In this document: in pieces, positions 24,690-35,406 of the stretch | Layout of the letters: each line of letters starts with the position of its first letter | Position numbering within the stretch: position 1 is the first letter of the stretch | Source of the DNA: Panagrolaimus kolymaensis | Taxonomy: Eukaryota; Nematoda; Chromadorea; Rhabditida; Panagrolaimidae | NCBI GenBank assembly: GCA_028622995.1 | Contig: JAJQJQ010000082.1 | Location: forward strand, 124,001 to 188,000 | Reading direction: 5' to 3' | Length of the DNA: 64,000 bases | Program-made: the position numbers and the translations under genes | Notes under the pieces: generated by a model | Told to the model about the DNA's origin: nothing | Databases searched by the model: none | The model's input: the letters and a program-made list of their open reading frames with translations, nothing else

Positions 24690-25063
24690 CTATTTTCTAA
24701 ACAATAATTCCTCAAACGATTGCAAATTTGCATGGGAAAGAAACTCCTGAAAATTTTTCTAAGCAAATTTTTTTGTCTTTGTTGTTTCTTCCTCCTTTTT
24801 TAGGCAATGATTCAGTTTCAAGTGAATGCAACTTTTTGGTTTATTATTTGATGCTGATGGCTTTGCTGAATATTATGGTGATTGATGCTGCTTACTCAAT
24901 GGAAGATGATTAGATAAGTTTTTTTACGTTAGTTATCTTTGTGGTTTTTTTGTACTCATTTTTAGGCAATGATCTCACACTCTGAAGATGGAATTAAACA
25001 TTGAAAGTATTTCGATTGGTGAAAAAGCTTATGGACAATTGAAATTTGCAACTTATCTTCTTC
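24690..25063 (+). other. Decayed 5' flank of the aconitase pseudogene, with intron-like segments
   Basis: No continuous frame. Two intron-like pieces end in TTTTTTAG/GCAATGAT (near 24805) and TTTTTAG/GCAATGATC (intron about 24918-24965, donor GTTTTT). Just before the conserved aconitase part, the frame around 25008-25038 reads ISIGEKAYGQL. This resembles the conserved SEKIVYGHL stretch of aconitases, and TYL further on may match SYL. The spacing to the next conserved block is about 50 bases too short and the frame is shifted, so the normal N-terminal coding region seems to have been lost through deletions. Confidence 0.45.
24885..24994 (+). repeat. Diverged direct repeat, copy 1 (upstream of aconitase)
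   Basis: Matches 26463-26571 in the same orientation. The best part begins GATTAGATAAGTTT and runs through GTTAGTT and TCTTTGTGGTTT, with about 4 mismatches in 42 bases by eye, then TTAGGCAATGATCTC, then CTCTGA and ATGGAA. Each copy contains an intron-like segment of 48-49 bases. A shorter relative of the TTTTTTAGGCAATGAT part lies at 24773-24812. Confidence 0.65.
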
Positions 25064-26437
25064 ATGAAAGATGCTACAGCTCAAATGACTATGCTTCAAT
25101 TCATTTCAACTGGTCTTCCTCATGTTGCTATTCCTTCAACCATTCATTGTGATTATTTGATTGAAGCTCAAATTGGAAGCGTTAAAGATCTTGCACGTGC
25201 TAAGGTATCCTCTTTGATGTTAATTGTTCTAACTGTTTTTTTATCATTGATTTTTAGGATTTGAATAAAGAAGTATACAACTTCTTATCATCTGCTGGTA
25301 ATAAGTATGGAGTCGGCTTCTGGAAACCTGGCAGCGGTATCATCCATCAAATCATCTTAGAAAATTATGCTTTTCCTGGGCTTCTTCTTATCGGTACTGA
25401 CAGTCATACTCCCAATGGTGGCGGACTTGGTGGACTTTGCATCGGTGTTGGTGGTGCTGACGCTGTTGATGTTATGGCTGATATTCCATGGGAACTCAAA
25501 TGTCCAAACGTCATTGGTGTCAAACTTACTGGTCGTCTCAGTGGATGGACTTCAGCCAAAGATGTCATCTTAAAGGTTGCTGATATTCTTACTGTTAAAG
25601 GTGGAACTGGCGCTATCGTTGAATATTTTGGTCCTGGTGTTGATGCTATCTCTGCTACTGGTATGGGAACTATTTGCAACATGGGAGCTGAAATTGGTGC
25701 CACAACATCGGTTTTTCCATACAATACAAGCATGGAAAAATATCTCAAAGCTACTGGACGTGATCAAATTGCTGGTGAAGCCAACAAATTCAAACATATT
25801 CTCAGTGCTGATCCCAAAGCTCATTATGATCAAATTATTGAGATCAATTTGGATACGTTAGAACCTCATATCAATGGTCCTTTCACTCCTGATTTAGCTC
25901 ATCCTATCAGCAAAATTGGAGAAAATGCCAAGAAAAATGGATGGCCTCTTGAAATCAAAGTTGGTCTTATTGGTTCATGCACCAATAGTTCTTATAAAGA
26001 TGTTGGACGTGCTGCTTCATTCGCTCAACAAGTAAGTTTACTTATTTAGTTAAACTTTGATAATAAGCATATCATTTTAGGCTCTTGACAAAGGATTAAA
26101 ATCAAAAACAGCTTTTATTGTTACTCCTGGATCTGAACAAGTTCGTGCAACAATTGAACGTGATGGCTTTTCAAAAATTTTCGATGAATTTGGCGGTGTT
26201 GTTCTTGCTAATGCATGTGGTCCATGTATTGGTCAATGGGATCGTAAAGATGTCAAAAAAGGTGAGAAGAACACCATTGTTACTTCATACAATCGCAACT
26301 TCACTGGACGTAATGATGCCAATCCTCAAACTCATGCCTTTGTTACTTCTCCTGAAATTGTCACTGCACTTTCTATTGCTGGAACTCTCGATTTTGATGT
26401 GCCGATTGGGTTGCTGTTGATCATGTTTTCCAGATAA
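25064..26437 (+). pseudogene. Truncated mitochondrial-type aconitase (aconitate hydratase)
   Basis: Aconitase interconverts citrate and isocitrate in the TCA cycle using a [4Fe-4S] cluster. Three exons join in frame: 25064-25204, 25258-26031 and 26081-26437, separated by 53- and 49-bp GT...AG introns, giving 423 codons. Residues are highly conserved: KDATAQM, STIHCD (active-site His), [22 protein letters not shown] (first cluster Cys), [11 protein letters not shown] (the other two cluster Cys) and [11 protein letters not shown] (substrate-binding Arg). Identity ends at AGTLDFD; 12 unrelated codons and TAA follow. About 120 N-terminal residues and the whole C-terminal swivel domain, with its catalytic Ser and Arg, are missing, since the family is usually about 780 residues. 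A weak LGRRIIKCF near 26752 may be a remnant of that domain. The intact central frame suggests recent loss. Enzyme activity is not expected; a shortened expressed protein cannot be excluded. Confidence 0.85.
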
Positions 26438-27914
26438 TGCGAACAATTGAATGATCCGCTACATGCTGCAGCTAAAAGAATGGAGGATTAGATAAGTTTA
26501 TTTATGTTAGTTTTCTTTGTGGTTTCTTTCTTCTTTTTTTATAGGCAATGATCTCTTCCTCTGATAATGGAACTTGAACCACTACAACATCATGATCAAC
26601 TGTTTGAAAAAAAGATGAACTTCAGTATCAATCTTGTTGACTGGATATCAGATAAGTGACTTTTTTCGTTGTTAAGTTTTGGTTCTTTGTGTTGTTTTTC
26701 AGGTTCTTCATGTATGTTTCAAGTATGCTCGAGGTTATGGAAGTTAATGGATCTCTTGGTCGACGAATTATTAAATGTTTTTTATTGCCATGTTTCTATG
26801 TATTGTAAATTATTTTTGTTGTTATAAATGTTTTTGAAAGGTGAAATGATTTGAATGATGGCGTGAAAATCAGTTTTGTTGGTGTTTTTTTTTGAAGGTT
26901 GAGGTAAATTAGTTGTAAAACGATGTGGTACATTGAAAGCGTTTCCCATTCATTTTTAACCCATTTTGTTTATTTGTTAGGAGATTTTTTTGTAATCGTT
27001 ATAACACTTTTATTCTTTATTGATATAGCAATTTTTTAAAAGAGAAAGATAAAAAATGCTCAAATTGTCAAAATTTATTTTTACCTAAAGTCAATAGTAA
27101 TCCCATTGGCTTTGATTATCTAACAGATAATTTTGATGATGGTTGTTAAAGTAATTATTTTGCTTCGGCTGTTGTCTGCAAGCTGGCAACCGACAGGCAT
27201 TTTAACTCGATTAACTTGCGAAGCAGCTCAAAACGATTATAACAAATTAAAAGCTTTGTAATCATCCCTTAAACGAAAAAAAAACTTACTAGCTCTTGGA
27301 GAGGGTTACCGTAGTAATGGCTTTACTGGAAGTAATGGTTGCTGCTTTTCTTGCAGCCGATAAAGTATTTTACTCGATTGTTAATAAATTTACTTTGTGT
27401 TGTTTCAAGCAAAAAATATTTTATAAAAGTCTGGCGGCAATGGACTTTGACGTTCTTTTGCTAGCTTGTATAATTCCCAAATGCAAGTTTACGTAATGAC
27501 ATAATTAATTAAAAAGTAATGATGAAGCAAAGTTTGAAAGAAGAAAAATTTCAAAGCTTTGAAAAAAACGTTGCACAACAAAAAATTTTGGCGAAACACG
27601 ATCAAAGTATTTTTTGCATTTTTCATTCCTAAAATTTGAAAGATGAAAGCTTTCATTCTTTATTCCATCATTTTTTTTTTGTTGCCATACTCCTTCTCCT
27701 TTTTTTAATTACTACTAAAAAAATTATCGCAAAACTTGCTCGAGTGTTAATACACCCAAATTGTAATTTGCATTTTTATAACCTTTGCGCGTCTTTGTTA
27801 CATTTTTTTCATTTTCGAGTCGTCATTCATCGTTTTATTCTTTAATTATTTTTCATTATTCATCAATCATCAACGTTTTAGGTTGCTCCTGCTTTATTGG
27901 TAAAAAAATAAAAC
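26438..27914. other. Non-coding stretch between the aconitase remnant and peroxiredoxin
   Basis: 1.5 kb with no credible gene. The first 330 bases hold the second direct repeat and intron-like pieces. From about 26760 to 27900 there is AT-rich unique sequence. Frames at 27296-27496 and 27636-27845 are short and low in complexity, with no motif. The last 100 bases should contain the peroxiredoxin promoter and leader. TTTTTATAAC near 27774 is a possible TATA element but weak, and TTTTAG at 27879-27884 could be the acceptor of a leader intron. No tRNA or repeat was seen. Confidence 0.45.
26463..26571 (+). repeat. Diverged direct repeat, copy 2 (downstream of aconitase)
   Basis: Partner of 24885-24994. 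It contains an intron-like segment (26496-26544, GTTTAT...TTATAG). A second intron-like piece follows at 26656-26702 (GTGACT...TTTCAG). The 'exon' between them (26545-26655) has stops in all three frames, so this is gene-like but not coding as it stands. Confidence 0.65.
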
Positions 27915-28964
27915 ATGTTTGGAAGAATTGCTCTTCAAAATATTGTTCGTTCAAGTTTCAACTCATTTTCAATGCATCGAACTTTGTTAAGTCAATTTAT
28001 TTGTTGCTTTTGAAACTTGATTTTTATGATCAAAATCTTAAGGTTTTATCGATGATCTTGCAAAATGTCATGTTTCAGAGTACCTCTGCCATCTCAATGA
28101 AAGATTTTATTGGGCGTGATGGACGACCTTTTGTTGCGCGACCATTTATTGGAAAACCTGCTCCAAAGTTTAGCAATCCTGCAGTCATCGATGGTCAATT
28201 CAAAACTGTTAGCCTTGATGAATATAAAGGAAAATATGTTGTTCTCTTCTTTTATCCTCTTGATTTGTATGTTTTTTGTTGGCCTTTAACTTTGTTTCTT
28301 TACTCATTCTTTGATTTTTTTTAGCACCTTTGTATGTCCAACTGAAATCATTGCTTTCTCGGATCGTATTAAAGAATTCAAAGATCTTGATGTTCAAGTT
28401 TTAGCTGCATCAACAGATTCACAATTTTCTCACCTTGCATGGATTGGTACTCCTCGTAAAGAAGGTGGTCTCGGTGAAATGAATATTCCTGTTCTCGCTG
28501 ATACTTCTCATGAACTTTCTCGTGCTTATGGCGTTCTTAAAGAAGATGATGGTATTGCTTATCGGTATGTTTACTATGTTTTGGAAGCTACCTATATGTA
28601 GCAGTATAGCTTTTGAATATGTCTATAGCTTCTTCGATTCGTGATATTTCTGCTAACTTTTACTTTGGTAGCTTATATGGCGGGATAACCATCTTTATTT
28701 TGACACAATTACTACCTTGTTACCATTATTATCTTTCATTTATGTAAACTTTTCATTTTCAGTGGTCTCTTTATCATCGATCCAAATGGTATTTTACGTC
28801 AAATTACAATCAATGATTTACCTGTTGGACGCAGCGTTGATGAAACTCTTCGACTTGTTAAAGCTTTTCAGTATGTTTCTTTTCGTTTTGTTAAACTACT
28901 AATTGCTTCCATTTTTAGATTTGTCGATAAATATGGCGAAGTTTGGAATCACTTTCATGAGTGA
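27915..28964 (+). CDS. Mitochondrial 2-Cys peroxiredoxin, 3' end replaced by satellite DNA
   Basis: Thiol peroxidase of the Prx1/Prx3 type, reducing H2O2 and organic peroxides with thioredoxin. Start at 27915: [14 protein letters not shown] begins a basic, Ser-rich, amphipathic leader typical of mitochondrial import. Proposed exons are 27915-27985, 28081-28266, 28325-28564, 28763-28870 and 28919-28964, totalling 216 residues. The exon 1 donor is uncertain: GTTAAG at 27986 with acceptor CAGAG keeps the frame, as does 27945 with acceptor 28078. Visible motifs are [19 protein letters not shown], the peroxidatic [19 protein letters not shown] (the GGLG motif of over-oxidation-sensitive Prx), [13 protein letters not shown] and [20 protein letters not shown]. 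Family members continue GEVCPA, where Cys is the resolving residue. Here GEV is followed by WNHFHE and TGA, encoded by the first satellite monomer from 28946, so the resolving Cys and C-terminal tail are gone. The rest is intact. It may make a one-cysteine form or be a recent pseudogene. Confidence 0.88.
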
Positions 28965-30020
28965 CAGTGAAGAAAGAAACATTTTGGTTTGAAACAAATA
29001 GGGGCCTTTGCCATTTTAGCAGGATCCAATATTTTTTAAGAAAAAAATAAAATCAAAAATAGTAGTGCAGATAATTTACTGAATCACTTTCATGAGTGAC
29101 AGTGAAGAAAGAAACATTTTGGTTTGAAACAAATAAGGGCAGATAATATTTTAGCAGGATCCAATATTTTTTAAGAAAAAAATAAAATCAAAAATAGTAG
29201 TGGAGATAATTTACTGAATCACTTTCATGAGTGACAGTGAAGAAAGAAACTTTTTGGTTTGAAACAAATAGGGGCAGATAATATTTTAGCAGGATCCAAT
29301 ATTTTTTAAGAAAAAAATAAAATCACAAATAGTAGTGCAGATAATTTACTGAATCACTTTCATGAGTGACAGTGAAGAAAGAAACATTTTGGTTTGAAAC
29401 AAATAGGGGCCTTTGCCATTTTAGCAGGATCCAATATTTTTTAAGAAAAAAATAAAATCAAAAATAGTAGTGCAGATAATTTACTGAATCACTTTCATGA
29501 GTGACAGTGAAGAAAGAAACATTTTGGTTTGAAACAAATAAGGGCAGATAATATTTTAGCAGGATCCAATATTTTTTAAGAAAAAAATAAAATCAAAAAT
29601 AGTAGTGGAGATAATTTACTGAATCACTTTCATGAGTGACAGTGAAGAAAGAAACTTTTTGGTTTGAAACAAATAGGGGCAGATAATATTTTAGCAGGAT
29701 CCAATATTTTTTAAGAAAAAAATAAAATCACAAATAGTAGTGCAGATAATTTACTGAATCACTTTCATGAGTGACAGTGAAGAAAGAAACATTTTGGTTT
29801 GAAACAAATAAGGGCAGATAATATTTTAGCAGGATCCAATATTTTTTAAGAAAAAAATAAAATCAAAAATAGTAGTGCAGATAATTTACTGAATCACTTT
29901 CATGAGTGACAGTGAAGAAAGAAACATTTTGGTTTGAAACAAATAAGGGCAGATAATATTTTAGCAGGATCCAATATTTTTTAAGAAAAAAATAAAATCA
30001 AAAATAGTAGTGGAGATAAT
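28946..30020 (-). repeat. Junction-proximal satellite block with 405-bp trimer order
   Basis: The first monomers repeat in threes: GGGGCCTTTGCC with ACATTTTGG, then AAGGGCAGATAAT, then GTGGAG with CTTTTTGG followed by CACAAAT. The CTTTGCC units start at 29001 and 29406, exactly 405 bp apart. The next trimers keep the GTGGAG unit but lose CTTTGCC. Here CTTTGCC is followed by intact GGATCC, unlike most later copies. Confidence 0.75.
29046..29051 (+). terminator. Satellite-encoded AATAAA downstream of the truncated peroxiredoxin
   Basis: AATAAA within AAAAAAATAAAATC of the first right-array monomer, 82 bases after the satellite-encoded TGA. The same hexamer recurs in each monomer of the right array on the plus strand, so the cut peroxiredoxin transcript could still be cleaved and polyadenylated. 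Use of the site is inference. Confidence 0.5.
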
Positions 30021-33000
30021 TTACTGAATCACTTTCATGAGTGACAGTGAAGAAAGAAACTTTTTGGTTTGAAACAAATAGGGGCAGATAATATTTTAGC
30101 AGGATCCAATATTTTTTAAGAAAAAAATAAAATCACAAATAGTAGTGCAGATAATTTACTGAATCACTTTCATGAGTGACAGTGAAGAAAGAAACATTTT
30201 GGTTTGAAACAAATAAGGGCAGATAATATTTTAGCAGGATCCAATATTTTTTAAGAAAAAAATAAAATCAAAAATAGTAGTGGAGATAATTTACTGAATC
30301 ACTTTCATGAGTGACAGTGAAGAAAGAAACTTTTTGGTTTGAAACAAATAGGGGCAGATAATATTTTAGCAGGATCCAATATTTTTTAAGAAAAAAATAA
30401 AATCAAAAATAGTAGTGCAGATAATTTACTGAATCACTTTCATGAGTGACAGTGAAGAAAGAAACATTTTGGTTTGAAACAAATAGGGGCAGATAATATT
30501 TTAGCAGGATCCAATATTTTTTAAGAAAAAAATAAAATCAAAAATAGTAGTGGAGATAATTTACTGAATCACTTTCATGAGTGACAGTGAAGAAAGAAAC
30601 TTTTTGGTTTGAAACAAATAGGGGCAGATAATATTTTAGCAGGATCCAATATTTTTTAAGAAAAAAATAAAATCACAAATAGTAGTGCAGATAATTTACT
30701 GAATCACTTTCATGAGTGACAGTGAAGAAAGAAACTTTTTGGTTTGAAACAAATAGGGGCAGATAATATTTTAGCAGGATCCAATATTTTTTAAGAAAAA
30801 AATAAAATCACAAATAGTAGTGCAGATAATTTACTGAATCACTTTCATGAGTGACAGTGAAGAAAGAAACATTTTGGTTTGAAACAAATAGGGGCCTTTG
30901 CCATTTTAGCAGGATCCAATATTTTTTAAGAAAAAAATAAAATCAAAAATAGTAGTGCAGATAATTTACTGAATCACTTTCATGAGTGACAGTGAAGAAA
31001 GAAACATTTTGGTTTGAAACAAATAAGGGCAGATAATATTTTAGCAGGATCCAATATTTTTTAAGAAAAAAATAAAATCAAAAATAGTAGTGCAGATAAT
31101 TTACTGAATCACTTTCATGAGTGACAGTGAAGAAAGAAACATTTTGGTTTGAAACAAATAGGGGCAGATAATATTTTAGCAGGATCCAATATTTTTTAAG
31201 AAAAAAATAAAATCAAAAATAGTAGTGCAGATAATTTACTGAATCACTTTCATGAGTGACAGTGAAGAAAGAAACATTTTGGTTTGAAACAAATAGGGGC
31301 ATATAATATTTTAGCAGGATCCAATATTTTTTAAGAAAAAAATAAAATCAAAAATAGTAGTGCAGATAATTTACTGAATCACTTTCATGAGTGACAGTGA
31401 AGAAAGAAACTTTTTGGTTTGAAACAAATAGGGGCAGATAATATTTTAGCAGGATCCAATATTTTTTAAGAAAAAAATAAAATCAAAAATAGTAGTGCAG
31501 ATAATTTACTGAATCACTTTCATGAGTGACAGTGAAGAAAGAAACATTTTGGTTTGAAACAAATAGGGGCAGATAATATTTTAGCAGGATCCAATATTTT
31601 TTAAGAAAAAAATAAAATCAAAAATAGTAGTGCAGATAATTTACTGAATCACTTTCATGAGTGACAGTGAAGAAAGAAACATTTTGGTTTGAAACAAATA
31701 GGGGCAGATAATATTTTAGCAGGATCCAATATTTTTTAAGAAAAAAATAAAATCACAAATAGTAGTGCAGATAATTTACTGAATCACTTTCATGAGTGAC
31801 AGTGAAGAAAGAAACATTTTGGTTTGAAACAAATAGGGGCAGATAATATTTTAGCAGGATCCAATATTTTTTAAGAAAAAAATAAAATCACAAATAGTAG
31901 TGCAGATAATTTACTGAATCACTTTCATGAGTGACAGTGAAGAAAGAAACATTTTGGTTTGAAACAAATAGGGGCAAATAATATTTTAGCAGGATCCAAT
32001 ATTTTTTAAGAAAAAAATAAAATCAAAAATAGTAGTGCAGATAATTTACTGAATCACTTTCATGAGTGACAGTGAAGAAAGAAACATTTTGGTTTGAAAC
32101 AAATAGGGGCAGATAATATTTTAGCAGGATCCAATATTTTTTAAGAAAAAAATAAAATCAAAAATAGTAGTGCAGATAATTTACTGAATCACTTTCATGA
32201 GTGACAGTGAAGAAAGAAACATTTTGGTTTGAAACAAATAAGGGCAGATAATATTTTAGCAGGATCCAATATTTTTTAAGAAAAAAATAAAATCAAAAAT
32301 AGTAGTGGAGATAATTTAATTAATCACTTTCATGAGTGACAGTGAAGAAAGAAACTTTTTGGTTTGAAACAAATAGGGGCAGATAATATTTTAGCAGGAT
32401 CCAATATTTTTTAAGAAAAAAATAAAATCAAAAATAGTAGTGGAGATAATTTACTGAATCACTTTCATGAGTGACAGTGAAGAAAGAAACATTTTGGTTT
32501 GAAACAAATAAGGGCAGATAATATTTTAGCAGGATCCAATATTTTTTAAGAAAAAAATAAAATCAAAAATAGTAGTGGAGATAATTTAATTAATCACTTT
32601 CATGAGTGACAGTGAAGAAAGAAACATTTTGGTTTGAAACAAATAGGGGCAAATAATATTTTAGCAGGATCCAATATTTTTTAAGAAAAAAATAAAATCA
32701 AAAATAGTAGTGCAGATAATTTACTGAATCACTTTCATGAGTGACAGTGAAGAAAGAAACATTTTGGTTTGAAACAAATAGGGGCAGATAATATTTTAGC
32801 AGGATCCAATATTTTTTAAGAAAAAAATAAAATCAAAAATAGTAGTGCAGATAATTTACTGAATCACTTTCATGAGTGACAGTGAAGAAAGAAACATTTT
32901 GGTTTGAAACAAATAAGGGCAGATAATATTTTAGCAGGATCCAATATTTTTTAAGAAAAAAATAAAATCAAAAATAGTAGTGGAGATAATTTAATTAATC

Positions 33001-33535
33001 ACTTTCATGAGTGACAGTGAAGAAAGAAACTTTTTGGTTTGAAACAAATAGGGGCAGATAATATTTTAGCAGGATCCAATATTTTTTAAGAAAAAAATAA
33101 AATCAAAAATAGTAGTGGAGATAATTTACTGAATCACTTTCATGAGTGACAGTGAAGAAAGAAACATTTTGGTTTGAAACAAATAAGGGCAGATAATATT
33201 TTAGCAGGATCCAATATTTTTTAAGAAAAAAATAAAATCAAAAATAGTAGTGGAGATAATTTAATTAATCACTTTCATGAGTGACAGTGAAGAAAGAAAC
33301 ATTTTGGTTTGAAACAAATAAGGGCAGATAATATTTTAGCAGGATCCAATATTTTTTAAGAAAAAAATAAAATCACAAATAGTAGTGCAGATAATTTACT
33401 GAATCACTTTCATGAGTGACAGTGAAGAAAGAAACATTTTGGTTTGAAACAAATAGGGGCAGATAATATTTTAGCAGGATCCAATATTTTTTAAGAAAAA
33501 AATAAAATCAAAAATAGTAGTGCAGATAATTTACT

Positions 33536-33593
33536 GAATCACTTTCATGAGTGACAGTGAAGAAAGAAACATTTTGGTTTGAAACAATTTACT
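33536..33593 (-). repeat. Partial 58-bp satellite monomer, copy 1
   Basis: The distance between successive GAATCAC motifs is 58 instead of 135 bases. The repeat jumps from TTTGAAACAA straight to TTTACTGAATCAC, losing 77 bases including GGATCC and the A/T tracts. AAT-type homology at the joint (ACAAAT against ATAATTTAC) suggests a short-homology deletion. Confidence 0.9.
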
Positions 33594-35348
33594 GAATCAC
33601 TTTCATGAGTGACAGTGAAGAAAGAAACATTTTGGTTTGAAACAAATAAGGGCAGATAATATTTTAGCAGGATCCAATATTTTTTAAGAAAAAAATAAAA
33701 TCAAAAATAGTAGTGCAGATAATTTACTGAATCACTTTCATGAGTGACAGTGAAGAAAGAAACATTTTGGTTTGAAACAAATAGGGGCAGATAATATTTT
33801 AGCAGGATCCAATATTTTTTAAGAAAAAAATAAAATCACAAATAGTAGTGCAGATAATTTACTGAATCACTTTCATGAGTGACAGTGAAGAAAGAAACAT
33901 TTTGGTTTGAAACAAATAGGGGCAGATAATATTTTAGCAGGATCCAATATTTTTTAAGAAAAAAATAAAATCACAAATAGTAGTGCAGATAATTTACTGA
34001 ATCACTTTCATGAGTGACAGTGAAGAAAGAAACATTTTGTTTTGAAACAAATAGGGGCAGATAATATTTTAGCAGGATCCAATATTTTTTAAGAAAAAAA
34101 TAAAATCAAAAATAGTAGTGCAGATAATTTACTGAATCACTTTCATGAGTGACAGTGAAGAAAGAAACATTTTGGTTTGAAACAAATAGGGGCAGATAAT
34201 ATTTTAGCAGGATCCAATATTTTTTAAGAAAAAAATAAAATCACAAATAGTAGTGCAGATAATTTACTGAATCACTTTCATGAGTGACAGTGAAGAAAGA
34301 AACATTTTGGTTTGAAACAAATAGGGGCAGATAATATTTTAGCAGGATCCAATATTTTTTAAGAAAAAAATAAAATCAAAAATAGTAGTGGAGATAATTT
34401 AATTAATCACTTTCATGAGTGACAGTGAAGAAAGAAACTTTTTGGTTTGAAACAAATAGGGGCAGATAATATTTTAGCAGGATCCAATATTTTTTAAGAA
34501 AAAAATAAAATCAAAAATAGTAGTGGAGATAATTTAATTAATCACTTTCATGAGTGACAGTGAAGAAAGAAACATTTTGGTTTGAAACAAATAAGGGCAG
34601 ATAATATTTTAGCAGGATCCAATATTTTTTAAGAAAAAAATAAAATCACAAATAGTAGTGCAGATAATTTACTGAATCACTTTCATGAGTGACAGTGAAG
34701 AAAGAAACATTTTGGTTTGAAACAAATAGGGGCAGATAATATTTTAGCAGGATCCAATATTTTTTAAGAAAAAAATAAAATCAAAAATAGTAGTGCAGAT
34801 AATTTACTGAATCACTTTCATGAGTGACAGTGAAGAAAGAAACATTTTGGTTTGAAACAAATAGGGGCAGATAATATTTTAGCAGGATCCAATATTTTTT
34901 AAGAAAAAAATAAAATCAAAAATAGTAGTGCAGATAATTTACCGAATCACTTTCATGAGTGACAGTGAAGAAAGAAACATTTTGGTTTGAAACAAATAGG
35001 GGCAGATAATATTTTAGCAGGATCCAATATTTTTTAAGAAAAAAATAAAATCACAAATAGTAGTGCAGATAATTTACTGAATCACTTTCATGAGTGACAG
35101 TGAAGAAAGAAACATTTTGGTTTGAAACAAATAAGGGCAGATAATATTTTAGCAGGATCCAATATTTTTTAAGAAAAAAATAAAATCAAAAATAGTAGTG
35201 GAGATAATTTAATTAATCACTTTCATGAGTGACAGTGAAGAAAGAAACATTTTGGTTTGAAACAAATAAGGGCAGATAATATTTTAGCAGGATCCAATAT
35301 TTTTTAAGAAAAAAATAAAATCACAAATAGTAGTGCAGATAATTTACT

Positions 35349-35406
35349 GAATCACTTTCATGAGTGACAGTGAAGAAAGAAACATTTTGGTTTGAAACAA
35401 TTTACT
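35349..35406 (-). repeat. Partial 58-bp satellite monomer, copy 2
   Basis: Identical junction to the copy at 33536-33593, located 1813 bases further on, which is 13 x 135 + 58. The same breakpoint twice implies one deletion followed by segmental duplication inside the array. Confidence 0.9.

Noticed and set aside
24918..24965. AT-AG introns starting ATAAGT in the direct repeats
   Set aside because: A normal GT donor lies four bases further on (ATAA/GTTT), so no unusual intron class is needed.
25404..25833. Minus-strand frames opposite aconitase
   Set aside because: Antisense shadows of the strongly conserved aconitase exon.
27296..27845. Short plus-strand frames of 66 and 69 codons
   Set aside because: Low complexity, no motif, no splice or promoter context; likely chance frames upstream of peroxiredoxin.
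28209..28397. 62-codon minus-strand frame
   Set aside because: Antisense to peroxiredoxin exons and intron, Lys-rich, no independent support.
28565..28762. Extra exon within the 198-bp peroxiredoxin intron
   Set aside because: The intron is longer than its neighbours, but the frame is already continuous without it (CG/T joins to Arg-Gly-Leu-Phe) and its frames have early stops.
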